Assembly: GCA_035420085.1 (NCBI GenBank) | Contig: DAOLUH010000012.1 | Location: forward strand, 54,271-118,270 | DNA: 64,000 nucleotides | DNA from: DSWT01 sp035420085 | Lineage (GTDB): Bacteria; Chloroflexota; Anaerolineae; B4-G1; SLSP01 | Direction of reading: 5' to 3' | Part shown: one piece after another, positions 40,942 to 50,221 of the stretch | Position numbering within the stretch: position 1 is the first letter of the stretch | Layout: the number at the start of each line of letters is the position of its first letter | Program-made: the position numbers and the translations under genes | The notes under the pieces: model-generated | Told to the model about the DNA's origin: nothing | Database searches by the model: none | The model's input: the letters and a program-made list of their open reading frames with translations, nothing else

Positions 40942-41328
40942 ATGCGTAAACAAATCTTCACTGAAAAAGGGGCTAAACCGATTGGCCCATACTCGCAGGC
41001 GATTGTGGCCGATGGACCGCTGGTCTTTGTCTCCGGGCAGGGGCCGATTGATCCTAAGACCGGCACGTTCGACAAGGACGATGTCGGCGCGCAGGCGAAG
41101 CAGGTCTTCGAGAACCTCACCGTGCTGCTGGAAGCCGCTGGTACGTCGTGGGCGAATGTCGTGCGGGTAGGCGTATTCCTCTCCGATATGAAGTACTTCG
41201 CTGCGATGAACGAGGTGTACAAAACGTATGTCACCGAACCGTATCCCGCCCGGACGACAGTGCAGGCGCAACTGCCACTCGGCATTGACGTCGAAGTAGA
41301 CTGCATCGCCGTCGTCCCGCAAGTGTAG
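40942..41328 (+). CDS. ridA: RidA family enamine/imine deaminase
   Basis: 128 residues from ATG 40942 (AGGAGG upstream); the frame is open earlier but contains array sequence. Family motifs: GAKPIGPYSQAI, FVSGQGPIDP, FENLTVLLEAAG, YPARTTVQAQLPLG with the catalytic Arg, and the C-terminal acidic ending DVEVDCIAV. It hydrolyses reactive 2-aminoacrylate-type imines from PLP enzymes. A PLP-dependent enzyme that may produce such intermediates is encoded next. Confidence 0.95.
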   Translation: MRKQIFTEKGAKPIGPYSQAIVADGPLVFVSGQGPIDPKTGTFDKDDVGAQAKQVFENLTVLLEAAGTSWANVVRVGVFLSDMKYFAAMNEVYKTYVTEPYPARTTVQAQLPLGIDVEVDCIAVVPQV

Positions 41329-41370
41329 GCGTATCTCCACTCCGGCGGGGTGATGCCGGCAGAGACTTTT

Positions 41371-41441
41371 AACCGCGAATTGCGCGAATCTCCGCTAATC
41401 TACAGAAAATTTGCGTAGATTTGCAAGATTCTCGGTTTTTC
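41371..41441. repeat. Inverted GCGAATC-unit array
   Basis: AACCGCGAATTGCGCGAATC pairs partly with GATTCTCGGTT, with CTAATCTAC and GTAGATT inside. A related unit is at 58961. Confidence 0.6.
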
Positions 41442-41456
41442 TAATATGGAGGCGCA

Positions 41457-42506
41457 ATGGACATTGCTCAATTGGAAACCCCTGTCGCCGTTGTTGACCT
41501 TGATCGGCTGGCTACTAACATTCAACGCTTGCAAGTTTACCTGGATGAACACGGCATCGCCAATCGCCCGCACATCAAAACGCACAAAATCCCCGAAATC
41601 GCCTGGATGCAACTGCGCGCCGGGGCCATCGGCATCACCTGCCAGAAGATCGGCGAGGCCGAGGCGATGGCAGCGGCGGGGATTCAGGACATCTTGCTGC
41701 CGTACAATATCATCGGCGCGGCCAAGCTGGAACGGCTTGTGCGCCTGGCGCGCCGGGTGAACCTCCGCGTGACCGCCGACTCGGCGTACACCGTGCGCGG
41801 TTTATCGGCGGCGGCGCAGGAGGGTGGCGTTATGTTGCCGGTGCTGGTAGAGTTTGACAGCGGCTTGCAACGCTGCGGCGTGCAATCGCCGGCGGAGGCG
41901 GCGGAGCTGGCGCTCATCATCGCGCGCTCCCCCGGCCTGCGCTTCGGCGGGCTGATGACCTATCCAAGCAACGCGCGGACCGATCCGTTCGTCCATGAGA
42001 CCAAATCGTTGCTCAAAGCTGAGGGTGTGACCGTGGATTGCGTCAGCGGCGGCGGCTCGCCAGGGATGTGGCAGGCGCACACACACCCGGAAGTGACCGA
42101 GCACCGCGCCGGCACCTACGTCTATGGCGACCGGCACATGCTCAAGTCCGGCGCGATGCAGATGGACGACATCGCCTTCTCCGTCGTTACCACCGTCGTC
42201 AGCCGTCCCACCGCCGACCGGGGCATCCTCGACGGCGGCAGCAAGACGTTCTCATCGGATTTGTCCGGCCTGGAAGGGCATGGCCTCATCCTGGAATACC
42301 CGGAGGCGCGCTTTTATGGCATGTCCGAGGAACATGGGCACGTAGATTTCTCGCAATGTCCCCGTAAGCCGGAGATCGGCGAGCGCGTGACGGTGATCCC
42401 CAACCATTGCTGCGTTGTCAGCAACCTGTTCAACCAAATCGTCGGTGCGCGCAACGGCAAGGTCGAGGTCATCTGGCCTGTCGCCGCGCGGGGGGCGTTG
42501 CAGTAA
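41457..42506 (+). CDS. D-threonine aldolase / D-serine dehydratase-like PLP enzyme
   Basis: 349 residues. N-terminal alanine-racemase-type PLP barrel with ETPVAVVDLDRL and the PLP lysine in RPHIKTHK (K41). The C-terminal metal-binding domain has HGHVDF and PNHCCVVSNLF (His and Cys ligands). The family cleaves D-threonine-type beta-hydroxy amino acids or dehydrates D-serine. The exact substrate is unknown. ridA upstream would clear enamine by-products. Confidence 0.88.
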   Translation: MDIAQLETPVAVVDLDRLATNIQRLQVYLDEHGIANRPHIKTHKIPEIAWMQLRAGAIGITCQKIGEAEAMAAAGIQDILLPYNIIGAAKLERLVRLARRVNLRVTADSAYTVRGLSAAAQEGGVMLPVLVEFDSGLQRCGVQSPAEAAELALIIARSPGLRFGGLMTYPSNARTDPFVHETKSLLKAEGVTVDCVSGGGSPGMWQAHTHPEVTEHRAGTYVYGDRHMLKSGAMQMDDIAFSVVTTVVSRPTADRGILDGGSKTFSSDLSGLEGHGLILEYPEARFYGMSEEHGHVDFSQCPRKPEIGERVTVIPNHCCVVSNLFNQIVGARNGKVEVIWPVAARGALQ

Positions 42507-42529
42507 ATCACATTGGGGAGGATATCAGA

Positions 42530-43456
42530 ATGCAACTGCGCGTTGTGGTGATTACGGGAGCGAGCAGTGGCATCGGGGCCGCCACCGCGCAGCTTTTTAG
42601 CCGTAAAGGGTGGGCCGTCGTTCTGGCAGCGCGATCCCATGACAAGCTGCAAAAGATGGCAGCGGAGATGATAGCAGACGGCGGAAAGGTACTGGCGGTC
42701 CCTACCGATGTGACCGTCAAGAGCGATATCGAGAACCTTGTCCAGAAAACGATGGACGCATTTGGGCGCATTGATGTCCTGGTCAACAACGCGGGCGTCG
42801 GCATCTCCGGCACATTGGAAACGGTGGATATGGCGCAGATGGATTACGTGTTCGCGCTGAACACGCTTGCGCCGATTGCCGTCTTGCAGGCCGTCGCGCC
42901 GGTGATGAAGGCACAGGGCGATGGTGTGATCGTCAATGTTTCTTCGCTGGCGGAGGCAACCGGCATCCCCTACATGGCCGGTTACGGCGCAAGCAAGGCC
43001 GCACTGGGCTATCTTTCGGATGCCGCCGCCGTCGAACTCAGCCCCTACGGGATTGCCGTGATCAAAATTCTGCCGGGCGTCACCGCGACGGAGTTTAGTC
43101 GCAACACGCTTCAGGCGGGAAGGGCGGTCACTTTGGAGGATTTGCTGGCGAAAGTCGGCTTGTTGACGACGGTTCCGCCTGAAGCGGTCGCGCATAGCAT
43201 CTGGGAAGCCGTGCGAACCCGTCGTCCGCAGACGTATGTGACGGCGCAGGATCGCTTTTTGGGGATGGCGGCGCGTTTCAGTCCCGCCATCACGATACAA
43301 GTGCTGAAGTTGGCGCTCCCGCGCTATGCGCCGCCGGATGGCTCCTTGCCAAAGGCGTCCATCCGCCGCGACCTGGCGAAACTTGGCTTTGTCGTGGCCG
43401 GCGTTGGCGCTTTCATCGGCGCGGCGCTGGGCTATGCGGTGTATCGGCGGCGTTAA
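42530..43456 (+). CDS. Short-chain dehydrogenase/reductase with C-terminal TM helix
   Basis: 308 residues from ATG 42530 (GGGGAGG upstream). NAD(P) motif TGASSGIG, NNAG, active-site Ser in NVSSLAEA and YGASK. The last 25 residues (FVVAGVGAFIGAALGYAVYRRR) are a TM anchor. Substrate unknown. It follows the PLP enzyme by 23 bases and is probably cotranscribed. Confidence 0.9.
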   Translation: MQLRVVVITGASSGIGAATAQLFSRKGWAVVLAARSHDKLQKMAAEMIADGGKVLAVPTDVTVKSDIENLVQKTMDAFGRIDVLVNNAGVGISGTLETVDMAQMDYVFALNTLAPIAVLQAVAPVMKAQGDGVIVNVSSLAEATGIPYMAGYGASKAALGYLSDAAAVELSPYGIAVIKILPGVTATEFSRNTLQAGRAVTLEDLLAKVGLLTTVPPEAVAHSIWEAVRTRRPQTYVTAQDRFLGMAARFSPAITIQVLKLALPRYAPPDGSLPKASIRRDLAKLGFVVAGVGAFIGAALGYAVYRRR

Positions 43457-43462
43457 TGTCTG

Positions 43463-43529
43463 CCACAGAGCGCACGGAGAACACAGAGTTATCTTCCCTA
43501 TCTCTGTGAACTCTGTGTTCTCGGCGGCT
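43463..43529. repeat. Inverted CACAGAG-unit array
   Basis: CCACAGAG, CGCACGGAG, AACACAGAG and the inverted CTCTGTG, AACTCTGTG, TTCTCGGCGG, ending just before GAAGGAGG of the next gene. Same family as 18571 and 58861. Confidence 0.8.
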
Positions 43530-43549
43530 ATTTTTGAAGGAGGTTTTGT

Positions 43550-44839
43550 ATGAAGGGCACAGCCCCATGTTATGAGACATTGCGCGCTTATTGTGAAACC
43601 GTCCCCCTCGTGGACTGCCACGACCACGCGATCCAGTGCGGGCCGAACCACAAAGACCCCATCGCCGTGTTCACCCACGGCTACTTCGAGAGCGACCTGC
43701 GCAGCGCGTCCTCCGATGCGGAGATGGACGTGCTCAACGACGAAAAACGCCCGCTGGAAGAGCGTTGGCCCATCCTCGAACGGGCGTGGAAACGCGCGCG
43801 TTTTACCGGTTACGGGATGATGGTCCGCCGCGCGCTCAAGGAATTCTACGGCGAGACTGACCTGACCCTCGCCGCGCTTCAGCGGATGCAGGACAAGCTG
43901 CTGAACTATGAGGATGAGGCGTTCTTCGACAGCGTCCTCGCCAAGGCCAACATCGCCGTTCGCATCCTGGATGTGTGGCCTGACGCGAAGAAAGTGCTGG
44001 ATGGCACGCTCAAACTCACCCCGCGCGGGCGGCTGGCGATCTCGCTCCCCGGCTATCACGGGGTCCGCAGCTATGAGGAAGTGCAGGCCGTCGGGCGCGT
44101 GGTAGGGCGGACGATCACCTCGTTGGATGAGTATCTCGACGTGTGCCACGCTATTTTCGAGGGCCACAAAGCCTATGGCGCGGTCACGTTCAAGGATCAG
44201 AGCGCCTACACCCGCACCCTCGATTACGGCAATCCCACCCGCGCCGAGGCGGAGGCCGTCTTCAACTGGTTTATGGAGGACCCACGCCGCAGCGCCTCTT
44301 ATCCCGACGGCGTCAAGCCGCTGGACGATTACCTCTTCCACGCCTTTATGCGGATGGCGCGCGACCTCGATTTGCCGGTGCAGATTCACACCGGGCACAT
44401 GGCCGGGATTCGCAACGACATCGTCAAGACCAACGCGATCGGCCTGACCAAACTCATCGAATTGCACCGCGACGTGCGCTTCGATCTCTTCCACGCCAAC
44501 TGGCCCTACAGCGGCGAGCTGCTCTACCTCGGCAAGAACTACCCGAACGTGGCGCTCGATTTCTGCTGGACCAACATCATTGATCCCATCTACTGCCAAA
44601 ACCTGTTCAAACAGGCGCTTTCCAGCGTGCCGCACGGCAAGATCCACGGTTACGGCTCCGATGTGGGCGGCGACAGCGTGGATCAGGCCTGGGCGCACGC
44701 GCAGCTCGCCCGCGACAACATCGCCATTGCCCTCTCCGATTTGGTGGAGATTGGCTACCTCAGCCTGGACGAGGCCCAAGAAGTCGCCTCCGCCTGGCTC
44801 TTCGGCAACGCTAACGACTTCTTCAGGTTGGGCCTATGA
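43550..44839 (+). CDS. Amidohydrolase family protein (uronate isomerase-like)
   Basis: 429 residues, AGGAGG upstream. Metal-binding HxH in VDCHDHA (near residue 24-26), later QIHTGH, LFHANWPY and GSDVGGD with the conserved Asp, as in TIM-barrel amidohydrolases. Length and motifs resemble glucuronate-isomerase-related or decarboxylase-type members; the substrate is uncertain. It overlaps the sugar isomerase gene by 4 bases (ATGA), so the two are coupled. Confidence 0.85.
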   Translation: MKGTAPCYETLRAYCETVPLVDCHDHAIQCGPNHKDPIAVFTHGYFESDLRSASSDAEMDVLNDEKRPLEERWPILERAWKRARFTGYGMMVRRALKEFYGETDLTLAALQRMQDKLLNYEDEAFFDSVLAKANIAVRILDVWPDAKKVLDGTLKLTPRGRLAISLPGYHGVRSYEEVQAVGRVVGRTITSLDEYLDVCHAIFEGHKAYGAVTFKDQSAYTRTLDYGNPTRAEAEAVFNWFMEDPRRSASYPDGVKPLDDYLFHAFMRMARDLDLPVQIHTGHMAGIRNDIVKTNAIGLTKLIELHRDVRFDLFHANWPYSGELLYLGKNYPNVALDFCWTNIIDPIYCQNLFKQALSSVPHGKIHGYGSDVGGDSVDQAWAHAQLARDNIAIALSDLVEIGYLSLDEAQEVASAWLFGNANDFFRLGL

Positions 44840-45654
44840 TGAAAATCGGCGCAGTGAGTTTAGGGTGGAGTGGGACGCCGCTGCCGCGCGTGTTCGAGCA
44901 GATTGCGGCGATGGGCGGCGCGTGTGTGGAGATCAACGGGAACACGGCACGTCATCACGGCATCGTGTTGGATCGCGCGACGATCCCGCAGGTGCAGCGG
45001 TGGGCGGCGGACGCCGGGCTGACCATCGGCAGCCTGAGCGGCTACTGCGACTTCGCGCTGCTCGACGCGGACGCGCTGGACGCCGAGATCGAGCGGCTGC
45101 TGGCGACGTGCCGCGCGGCGGCGGAGTTGGGCGCGCCCGTCGTGCGCGCTTTTTCCGGCGACGTGAAGCCCGGCGTGACCCTGGACGCTGTCTGCCCGAA
45201 CATCATCGCGGCGTTCCGCAAAGCGGCGCGCGCGGCGGAATCGCTGGGCGTGACGTTGGGCATCGAAAATCACGGGCGGCTGATCAACGACGGCCCCGCG
45301 CTGGCGGCGCTCGTTGAAGAGGTCGGCGCGCCGAACCTCGGCTTTACGATTGACACGGGCAACTTCGCCTGGGCCGGGCATAACGCGGCTCAAGTGCGGG
45401 CGGATTTTGCGGCGGTGGTGCCGCGTATCGTCAACGTGCATGTCAAAGATGGCGTGTGGACCGACGCGGGTTTCAATTTTGTCCCGGCGGGCGAGGGTGA
45501 ACTGCCGCTGGTGTGGTTATTGCAGGAATTGGCCGGGCGCGGTTACAACGGGATGGTGTGCAGCGAATTTGAGGGCGCGGGCGACTTTGTGGAAGGCACG
45601 CGCCGCAGCGTGGCTTATCTGAAGCGAGTTGTCTCCGGCATCTTGCCGCTGTAG
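44836..45654 (+). CDS. Sugar phosphate isomerase/epimerase (xylose isomerase-like TIM barrel)
   Basis: 272 residues. GIENHGR, TIDTGNFAW, VNVHVKDG and CSEFEG supply the metal-binding Glu, Asp and His of the AP-endonuclease-2/xylose-isomerase fold. Coupled to the amidohydrolase, so both likely act in one sugar-acid or polyol pathway. Confidence 0.9.
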   Translation: MMKIGAVSLGWSGTPLPRVFEQIAAMGGACVEINGNTARHHGIVLDRATIPQVQRWAADAGLTIGSLSGYCDFALLDADALDAEIERLLATCRAAAELGAPVVRAFSGDVKPGVTLDAVCPNIIAAFRKAARAAESLGVTLGIENHGRLINDGPALAALVEEVGAPNLGFTIDTGNFAWAGHNAAQVRADFAAVVPRIVNVHVKDGVWTDAGFNFVPAGEGELPLVWLLQELAGRGYNGMVCSEFEGAGDFVEGTRRSVAYLKRVVSGILPL

Positions 45655-45683
45655 CCGGGTGGGATGCTCGACTGACCGCAAAG

Positions 45684-45715
45684 AAACTGGCGGGAGCAAA
45701 CGCTCCCGCCAGTTT
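45684..45715. terminator. Bidirectional terminator between convergent genes
   Basis: A 14-bp perfect stem (AAACTGGCGGGAGC with its complement) and a 4-base loop, with A-run and T-run on the two sides. It separates the rightward isomerase from the leftward protease. Confidence 0.85.
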
Positions 45716-45732
45716 CGCAGTGCAAAACGTTT

Positions 45733-47469
45733 CTAGTTCTGGTGATAGAACGGGCCGGCGGTGGCGCTGTTCCCCGCCGCATCCACTGACGTGACGAAGT
45801 ATTCATACCGCACGCCGCGGCTGCCCTGGATGCTCATACTATGGCTGGTGACCAGGGTGTTATTGGTGTAAGTGCCAAGATTGGTGACGACGACTTGAGT
45901 GGTGGCGGGTTCATCGGTTGTCCACGTGATTTTGAACAAACCGTTGCCGGTGAGTTTCGCCGAAGCCACGTTGGAGATCACGGGCGGCGTCGTGTCGCCC
46001 CCGCCGCCACCGCCGCACAGCGTTGTGTCTACGCCGACCTCATCCCATGCATCGGCGACATTCGCGGCATAGCTGCCCGCTACGGCGATGGTCGCAGCGC
46101 GGGCGGCGCAGTGGTTGGCGTCTTCGGGCAGCGCGGTGAAGCCCTGGAAGGCGATGTTCCGGGCCGCGGTGATGCCAATGCCGATGACGTCGGTGCCGGA
46201 GGCGCGCAGCGGATTCGCGTTCTGTCCGCCTACCGACAACAGGTAGAACCAGTGATTGGCGATGCCGCTGTTGGTGTGGACGCCGCCGTTATCGGAAGTG
46301 CCGATATAGCGGTCGGCGTAGTGTGAAGGATCGCCGTCTTCGTTGGGATCGGCCATGTTGCGGATGCCGTTATCGCCTACGGTGATGTCTTCACCCACCG
46401 TCCAGTTGCCGGTGCCATTATAGAACTCCACGGCGGCGGCCATAATATCCGAGAAAGCCTCGTTGAGCGCGCCGGATTCGTAGGAGTAAATCAGGTTGCT
46501 GGTCGCTTCGGTGACGCCGTGACTCAGCTCGTGCGCGACCACATCCAGATCGCCGCTCAGTTCGAGGAAACTGACGCCGTCGCCATCGCCGTAGGCCATC
46601 TGCGTGCCGTTCCAGTAAGCGTTGACGTAATTCGACGAGACGTGCGCGGACGAGACCATCCCTTGCGGGTAATACGTCAGCCAGTTGAAGCTGTGCGTGT
46701 TCAGATAGTAACTGTCGGTGACGAAGGCGTAGTAGTGCGCATCCACGAGGGCCGGTTGGCCAGGGGAGGTGCGGCCGGGCAGATTCCAAATATCGTCGGT
46801 ATCCGTCGCCAATGTGCCGGGCAGCCGACTGCGGTTGCGGGCGTCGTAGGTGGTTTGGCGACCGTTTGCCGCTTTGAGCTGGTAGACGCCGCTGACGTAG
46901 ACCGTCAGGCCGGTCAGGTTTTTGGTATCGCCCAACACGCCAATGCCGCTGCCGGTGGTGAGGCCGTCGTAGGCGTTGAGCACTTCGCCCGTGCTGGCGT
47001 CAATCCAGGCGAACCAGCGGGCATCATCCCGGCGGGTCTCGACCCGGTAAAAATAGAGTCCCGTCGCCGGGTTAATCATCAACGTAGTCAACCACGCGCC
47101 CTCGGCGCCGAACTTTGCGGCGGCGGCAGCCTGGGCCTTGCCGGGACTGAGCGTGACTTCATTCCGGGCTTCGATGGCGGGGTAGTGCGCGCCGATCACG
47201 GCGGTGGCCTGGCCGTTGGCGTCGCGGTAGAGGGTGATTTGTCCGCCTAAAACCTGGGCGTCGCCGAAACGTTGCTGGTAACGCTCGGCGGTCAGATTGC
47301 CGACATTGCGTGAATTGACTTTGACGACATCGTTGGGCACGCGGAAGGCCGCCGCCTCTTGACCTGAGAGGGCGCGAAATCCGCCTGGCCCTTCAGCCGC
47401 GAAGGATGGTGTGACCGCGAGGGTCAGCACGACAAGAACAACCAACATAACACGAATAAGCTTGGACAT
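45733..47469 (-). CDS. M4 (thermolysin-family) secreted metalloprotease
   Basis: 578 residues. Signal peptide 1-25 (ending SFAAEG), propeptide with FTP/PepSY-like strands (26-175), then the M4 catalytic domain: zinc motif HELSH (313-317), third ligand E337 in GALNEAFSD, and GIANHWFYLLS with a catalytic His-containing segment (DVIGIGITAARNIAF). A GGGG linker near 490 leads to a fibronectin-III-like C-terminal domain (TPPVISNV...ITWTTDEPATTQVVV). It should be secreted and degrade extracellular protein, feeding the peptide transporters. AGGAGG precedes the start. Confidence 0.93.
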   Translation of the reverse strand: MSKLIRVMLVVLVVLTLAVTPSFAAEGPGGFRALSGQEAAAFRVPNDVVKVNSRNVGNLTAERYQQRFGDAQVLGGQITLYRDANGQATAVIGAHYPAIEARNEVTLSPGKAQAAAAAKFGAEGAWLTTLMINPATGLYFYRVETRRDDARWFAWIDASTGEVLNAYDGLTTGSGIGVLGDTKNLTGLTVYVSGVYQLKAANGRQTTYDARNRSRLPGTLATDTDDIWNLPGRTSPGQPALVDAHYYAFVTDSYYLNTHSFNWLTYYPQGMVSSAHVSSNYVNAYWNGTQMAYGDGDGVSFLELSGDLDVVAHELSHGVTEATSNLIYSYESGALNEAFSDIMAAAVEFYNGTGNWTVGEDITVGDNGIRNMADPNEDGDPSHYADRYIGTSDNGGVHTNSGIANHWFYLLSVGGQNANPLRASGTDVIGIGITAARNIAFQGFTALPEDANHCAARAATIAVAGSYAANVADAWDEVGVDTTLCGGGGGGDTTPPVISNVASAKLTGNGLFKITWTTDEPATTQVVVTNLGTYTNNTLVTSHSMSIQGSRGVRYEYFVTSVDAAGNSATAGPFYHQN

Positions 47470-47741
47470 GGGTATTTCCTCCTCAGTTAGGGTTTAGGTA
47501 ATCTGTACGATGTTTTGGTATGATGAACCCTGTATATGCTTGAAACCCGTCAATAGCGTGTCCCCCTCTGGCGCGGATTTGCGTACATACACCCCTGGCT
47601 GCTTTGTATGCGCGGCATAAGCATTATGACGCAAAACCCGGCGAAAGGTTACGGGTGAAGCGCACGAATTCTCAAAATTCCTTTCTACCGAATAAAACGA
47701 ACCGGCATTGCGTTATACTTATAGAAAAAGCGAGCAGCGAC

Positions 47742-48302
47742 GTGAAAACAACGACGATACCGGAAGCAACCGAATGTGAGTGGATTGCGCGGGCGCAGAC
47801 CGGCGACCGGCAAGCCTTTAGCAGCCTGGTGTACCACTACCGCGAGAGCGTGATCAACGTGGTCTACCGGATGTGCGGCGACGCCGGCCTGGCGGAAGAT
47901 GCCGCGCAGGAGGCTTTTATCCGCGCGTGGCAAAATCTGCCGCGCTACAAGCCGCGCTCGCCGTTCCGCAACTGGCTGTATCGCATCGCTACGAACGTCG
48001 CGCTGGATACGTTGCGCCGCGAGCGGGACGCCGAGGATATTGAAGACGCGCCATTGGCAGCGTCGAGTCTTGGCCCGGAAGCAGCTGTCGAGCGCAACGA
48101 GCGCGCTGAACAGGTACGTCAGGCCGTGTTAGCGTTGGCGCCGGCAAGCCGCGCCGTGCTGATTTTGCGGGAATACGAAGACCTTTCCTACAAGGAAATT
48201 GCTGAAACGCTGGATATTCCCGTCGGAACGGTGATGTCGCGGTTAAATTACGCGCGCACCCAACTGCGGGAGACGCTCAAGGTTTACCTGGAGGCTGCAT
48301 AA
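47742..48302 (+). CDS. ECF-family RNA polymerase sigma factor
   Basis: 186 residues from GTG 47742; the frame is open to 47604, but family similarity starts at WIARAQTGDRQAFSSLV. Region 2 has DAAQEAFIRAWQNL and FRNWLYRIATNVALD. Region 4 has VLILREYEDLSYKEIAETLDIPVGTVMSRL. TATACT at 47714 may be its -10 box. The stop overlaps the anti-sigma start by one base. Confidence 0.92.
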   Translation: MKTTTIPEATECEWIARAQTGDRQAFSSLVYHYRESVINVVYRMCGDAGLAEDAAQEAFIRAWQNLPRYKPRSPFRNWLYRIATNVALDTLRRERDAEDIEDAPLAASSLGPEAAVERNERAEQVRQAVLALAPASRAVLILREYEDLSYKEIAETLDIPVGTVMSRLNYARTQLRETLKVYLEAA

Positions 48303-48904
48303 TGGAGCACGTTCTGGATTGGTTGCAAGCATACCACGATGGCGAGCTAGAAGGGCGACAGGCGCGCCACGTCGAAGAGCATCTAGCGCAATGCGCACCC
48401 TGTCGCGCCGAACTGGAAGCGCTGCGGGCATTTTCGGCGCTGCTGCACGAGAGTCCGGCTGCCAGCGATTTGATGCGCCCCGACCGCTTCGTCGCCCAGG
48501 TGGAACTGCGCTTGCCGCCCCGTCCCGCGAAGACGGCGGCGCAACGCGCGTTGGAAACCGGCTGGCGGCTCATCCCGGTGGGATTGTTCGGCGCGTGGGC
48601 TTTCGTGCAGGCGGTGTTTATCGTCGTGGCCGGCGTCCTGCTGGCGCAAGGGCTGCCGTTCACCACGGGTCTCTTCGCCGCCGTGTTGCCGCCCGTCTCC
48701 GGCGTTTCCTGGTTAGCCGCCGGGCAGCAGTGCTTCACGGATACCGGACTGGGAATAGTCTGGTGCGTCGCCGACGTTGTCGCTTCGCTCAGATGGGTGC
48801 TCATCGTCGGCTTTGCACCGCTGGTTGTCATTGGTCTGTTGTATGTGGGCTGGTTAGCAGGGTGGTGGTTTCGCCAACAAAGGCGAGTCGTATACGTTCA
48901 ATAA
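48302..48904 (+). CDS. Anti-sigma factor with zinc-finger (ZAS) domain
   Basis: 200 residues. The N-terminal ZAS motif HVEEHLAQCAPC would hold the sigma factor. Three hydrophobic helices (about 92-120, 125-140, 160-195) put it in the membrane. It is translationally coupled to the sigma gene. Signal-dependent release of the sigma factor is the expected mechanism. Confidence 0.88.
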   Translation: MEHVLDWLQAYHDGELEGRQARHVEEHLAQCAPCRAELEALRAFSALLHESPAASDLMRPDRFVAQVELRLPPRPAKTAAQRALETGWRLIPVGLFGAWAFVQAVFIVVAGVLLAQGLPFTTGLFAAVLPPVSGVSWLAAGQQCFTDTGLGIVWCVADVVASLRWVLIVGFAPLVVIGLLYVGWLAGWWFRQQRRVVYVQ

Positions 48905-48919
48905 AAAGGAGAAAAGGAA

Positions 48920-49996
48920 ATGGATCACACTAAAGTTTTGAAGCGCGCGTGGGAGATTTTGAAGCAGTATCGGGTGCTGTGGATCTTCGGCCTGATTCTG
49001 GCCTTGACGACGGCCTCCGGCGGGCCGCAGGCCAATTATCAGCTTGGCCGAAATGACATTCCCCCGGAATACCAGTTTGACATCCCGGAGGGGAGCAGTT
49101 TCCAGGATATCATCGAACTGCTGGCGCGCCGGTTGAGCGGCGGCGCGTGGCAGCCGAACGTCGGGCTGATTATCACGTTCGTGGTCGTGTTGTTCGTGGT
49201 TATCCTGGCGCTCATCGTCATCAGCACGGTGGCGCGTTATGTGGCGGAGACATCGCTGATCCGGATGGTGGATACCTACGAAGCCACCGGCGAGAAGTTC
49301 CGTTTCCGCCAGGGGTGGAAGGTGGGCTGGTCGCGTGAAGCCTGGCGCTTGTTCCTGATGGATCTCGCCATCTTCATCCCGGTCTTCGTCGGCGTCATCA
49401 TCTTGCTCGGTGTCGCGGCTCTTCCCTTGCTGTTGTGGACAACGGGTGACAAAGCGAGCGGCGTCGTCGGGACGGTCGCGGCCATCGGGCTTTTGCTCCT
49501 CGCCATCTTTGTGATCATCGTCGTCACCACGCTGTTGGAGTTGCTGGTGCGCTTTTTCCGCCGGGTGTGCGTGCTGGAAAAGGTCGGCGTTGGCGATGCG
49601 CTGCGCCAGGGCTGGACGCTGGTCAAGCAAAACTGGAAAGACGTGGGCTTGATGTGGCTGATTACCGTCGGCATTTCCATCGTCTGGGGTTTGGTGATGA
49701 TCCCTGTTGCGTTCCTCCTGGTCGCAGCGGGGGCGCTGTTTGGGGGCGGCGTCGGCCTGTTGGCGCGCGCCCTAGCTGGATTGGCGATGGGCAACATCGG
49801 CGCCTGGATCGTGGCAGCTTTGGTCGGGCTACCGGTCTTCGTGCTGGTGATCGCCATCCCCTCTGCGTTCCTGGGTGGCCTGAAGGAAGTGTATCTGTCC
49901 AGCGCGTGGACGTTGACCTACCGCGAGTTGCGCACGCTCAAAGGACTTGAGTCGCCGGTCGTTGCAGAAGTGCGCTATACACCGGAGTTTGAGTAA
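48920..49996 (+). CDS. Multi-pass membrane protein, third gene of the sigma operon
   Basis: 358 residues with about six TM segments, including LIITFVVVLFVVILALIVIST and LFLMDLAIFIPVFVGVIILL. The conserved soluble pieces (TKVLKRAWEILKQYRVLW; LEKVGVGDALRQGWTLVKQNWKD) resemble the DUF7544/GDPD membrane-domain class. AAAAGGAG precedes the ATG. It is probably part of the stimulon or the sensing unit of the ECF pair. Confidence 0.8.
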   Translation: MDHTKVLKRAWEILKQYRVLWIFGLILALTTASGGPQANYQLGRNDIPPEYQFDIPEGSSFQDIIELLARRLSGGAWQPNVGLIITFVVVLFVVILALIVISTVARYVAETSLIRMVDTYEATGEKFRFRQGWKVGWSREAWRLFLMDLAIFIPVFVGVIILLGVAALPLLLWTTGDKASGVVGTVAAIGLLLLAIFVIIVVTTLLELLVRFFRRVCVLEKVGVGDALRQGWTLVKQNWKDVGLMWLITVGISIVWGLVMIPVAFLLVAAGALFGGGVGLLARALAGLAMGNIGAWIVAALVGLPVFVLVIAIPSAFLGGLKEVYLSSAWTLTYRELRTLKGLESPVVAEVRYTPEFE

Positions 49997-50011
49997 CCTG
50001 TCACGTTTTGC

Positions 50012-50050
50012 AGACAAAAACTCCCGCCGCTGAGGCGGGAGTTTTTGTCT
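50012..50050 (+). terminator. Rho-independent terminator
   Basis: A 17-bp stem (AGACAAAAACTCCCGCC and its complement) with a 5-base loop and a T-run inside the second arm. It ends the sigma operon. Confidence 0.9.
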
Positions 50051-50136
50051 GGGGCAGTTATGTGAATCTTGAAGTATTCAGAATTGCGATTTGATGCTAA
50101 ACTATACCAACCGCACGTTAAAATTGTCATTCTCAT

Positions 50137-50204
50137 CAGCAGATTAAGCAGATTATATGCTGTAAACCAGTCAAAAATCTGCTTAATCCGCTAAATCTGC
50201 TGAC
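50137..50204. repeat. Inverted GCAGATT-unit array
   Basis: TCAGCAGATTAAGCAGATT, then inverted AATCTGCTTAATCCGCTAAATCTGCTGA, just upstream of the GGAGGAG of the oxidoreductase gene. Confidence 0.75.
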
Positions 50205-50221
50205 AATAATGAGGAGGAGTT

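Noticed and set aside
42314..44779. 821-codon open frame on the minus strand
   Set aside because: It spans antisense to three recognised plus-strand genes and their ribosome binding sites. The translation is His/Val/Arg-rich without domains.
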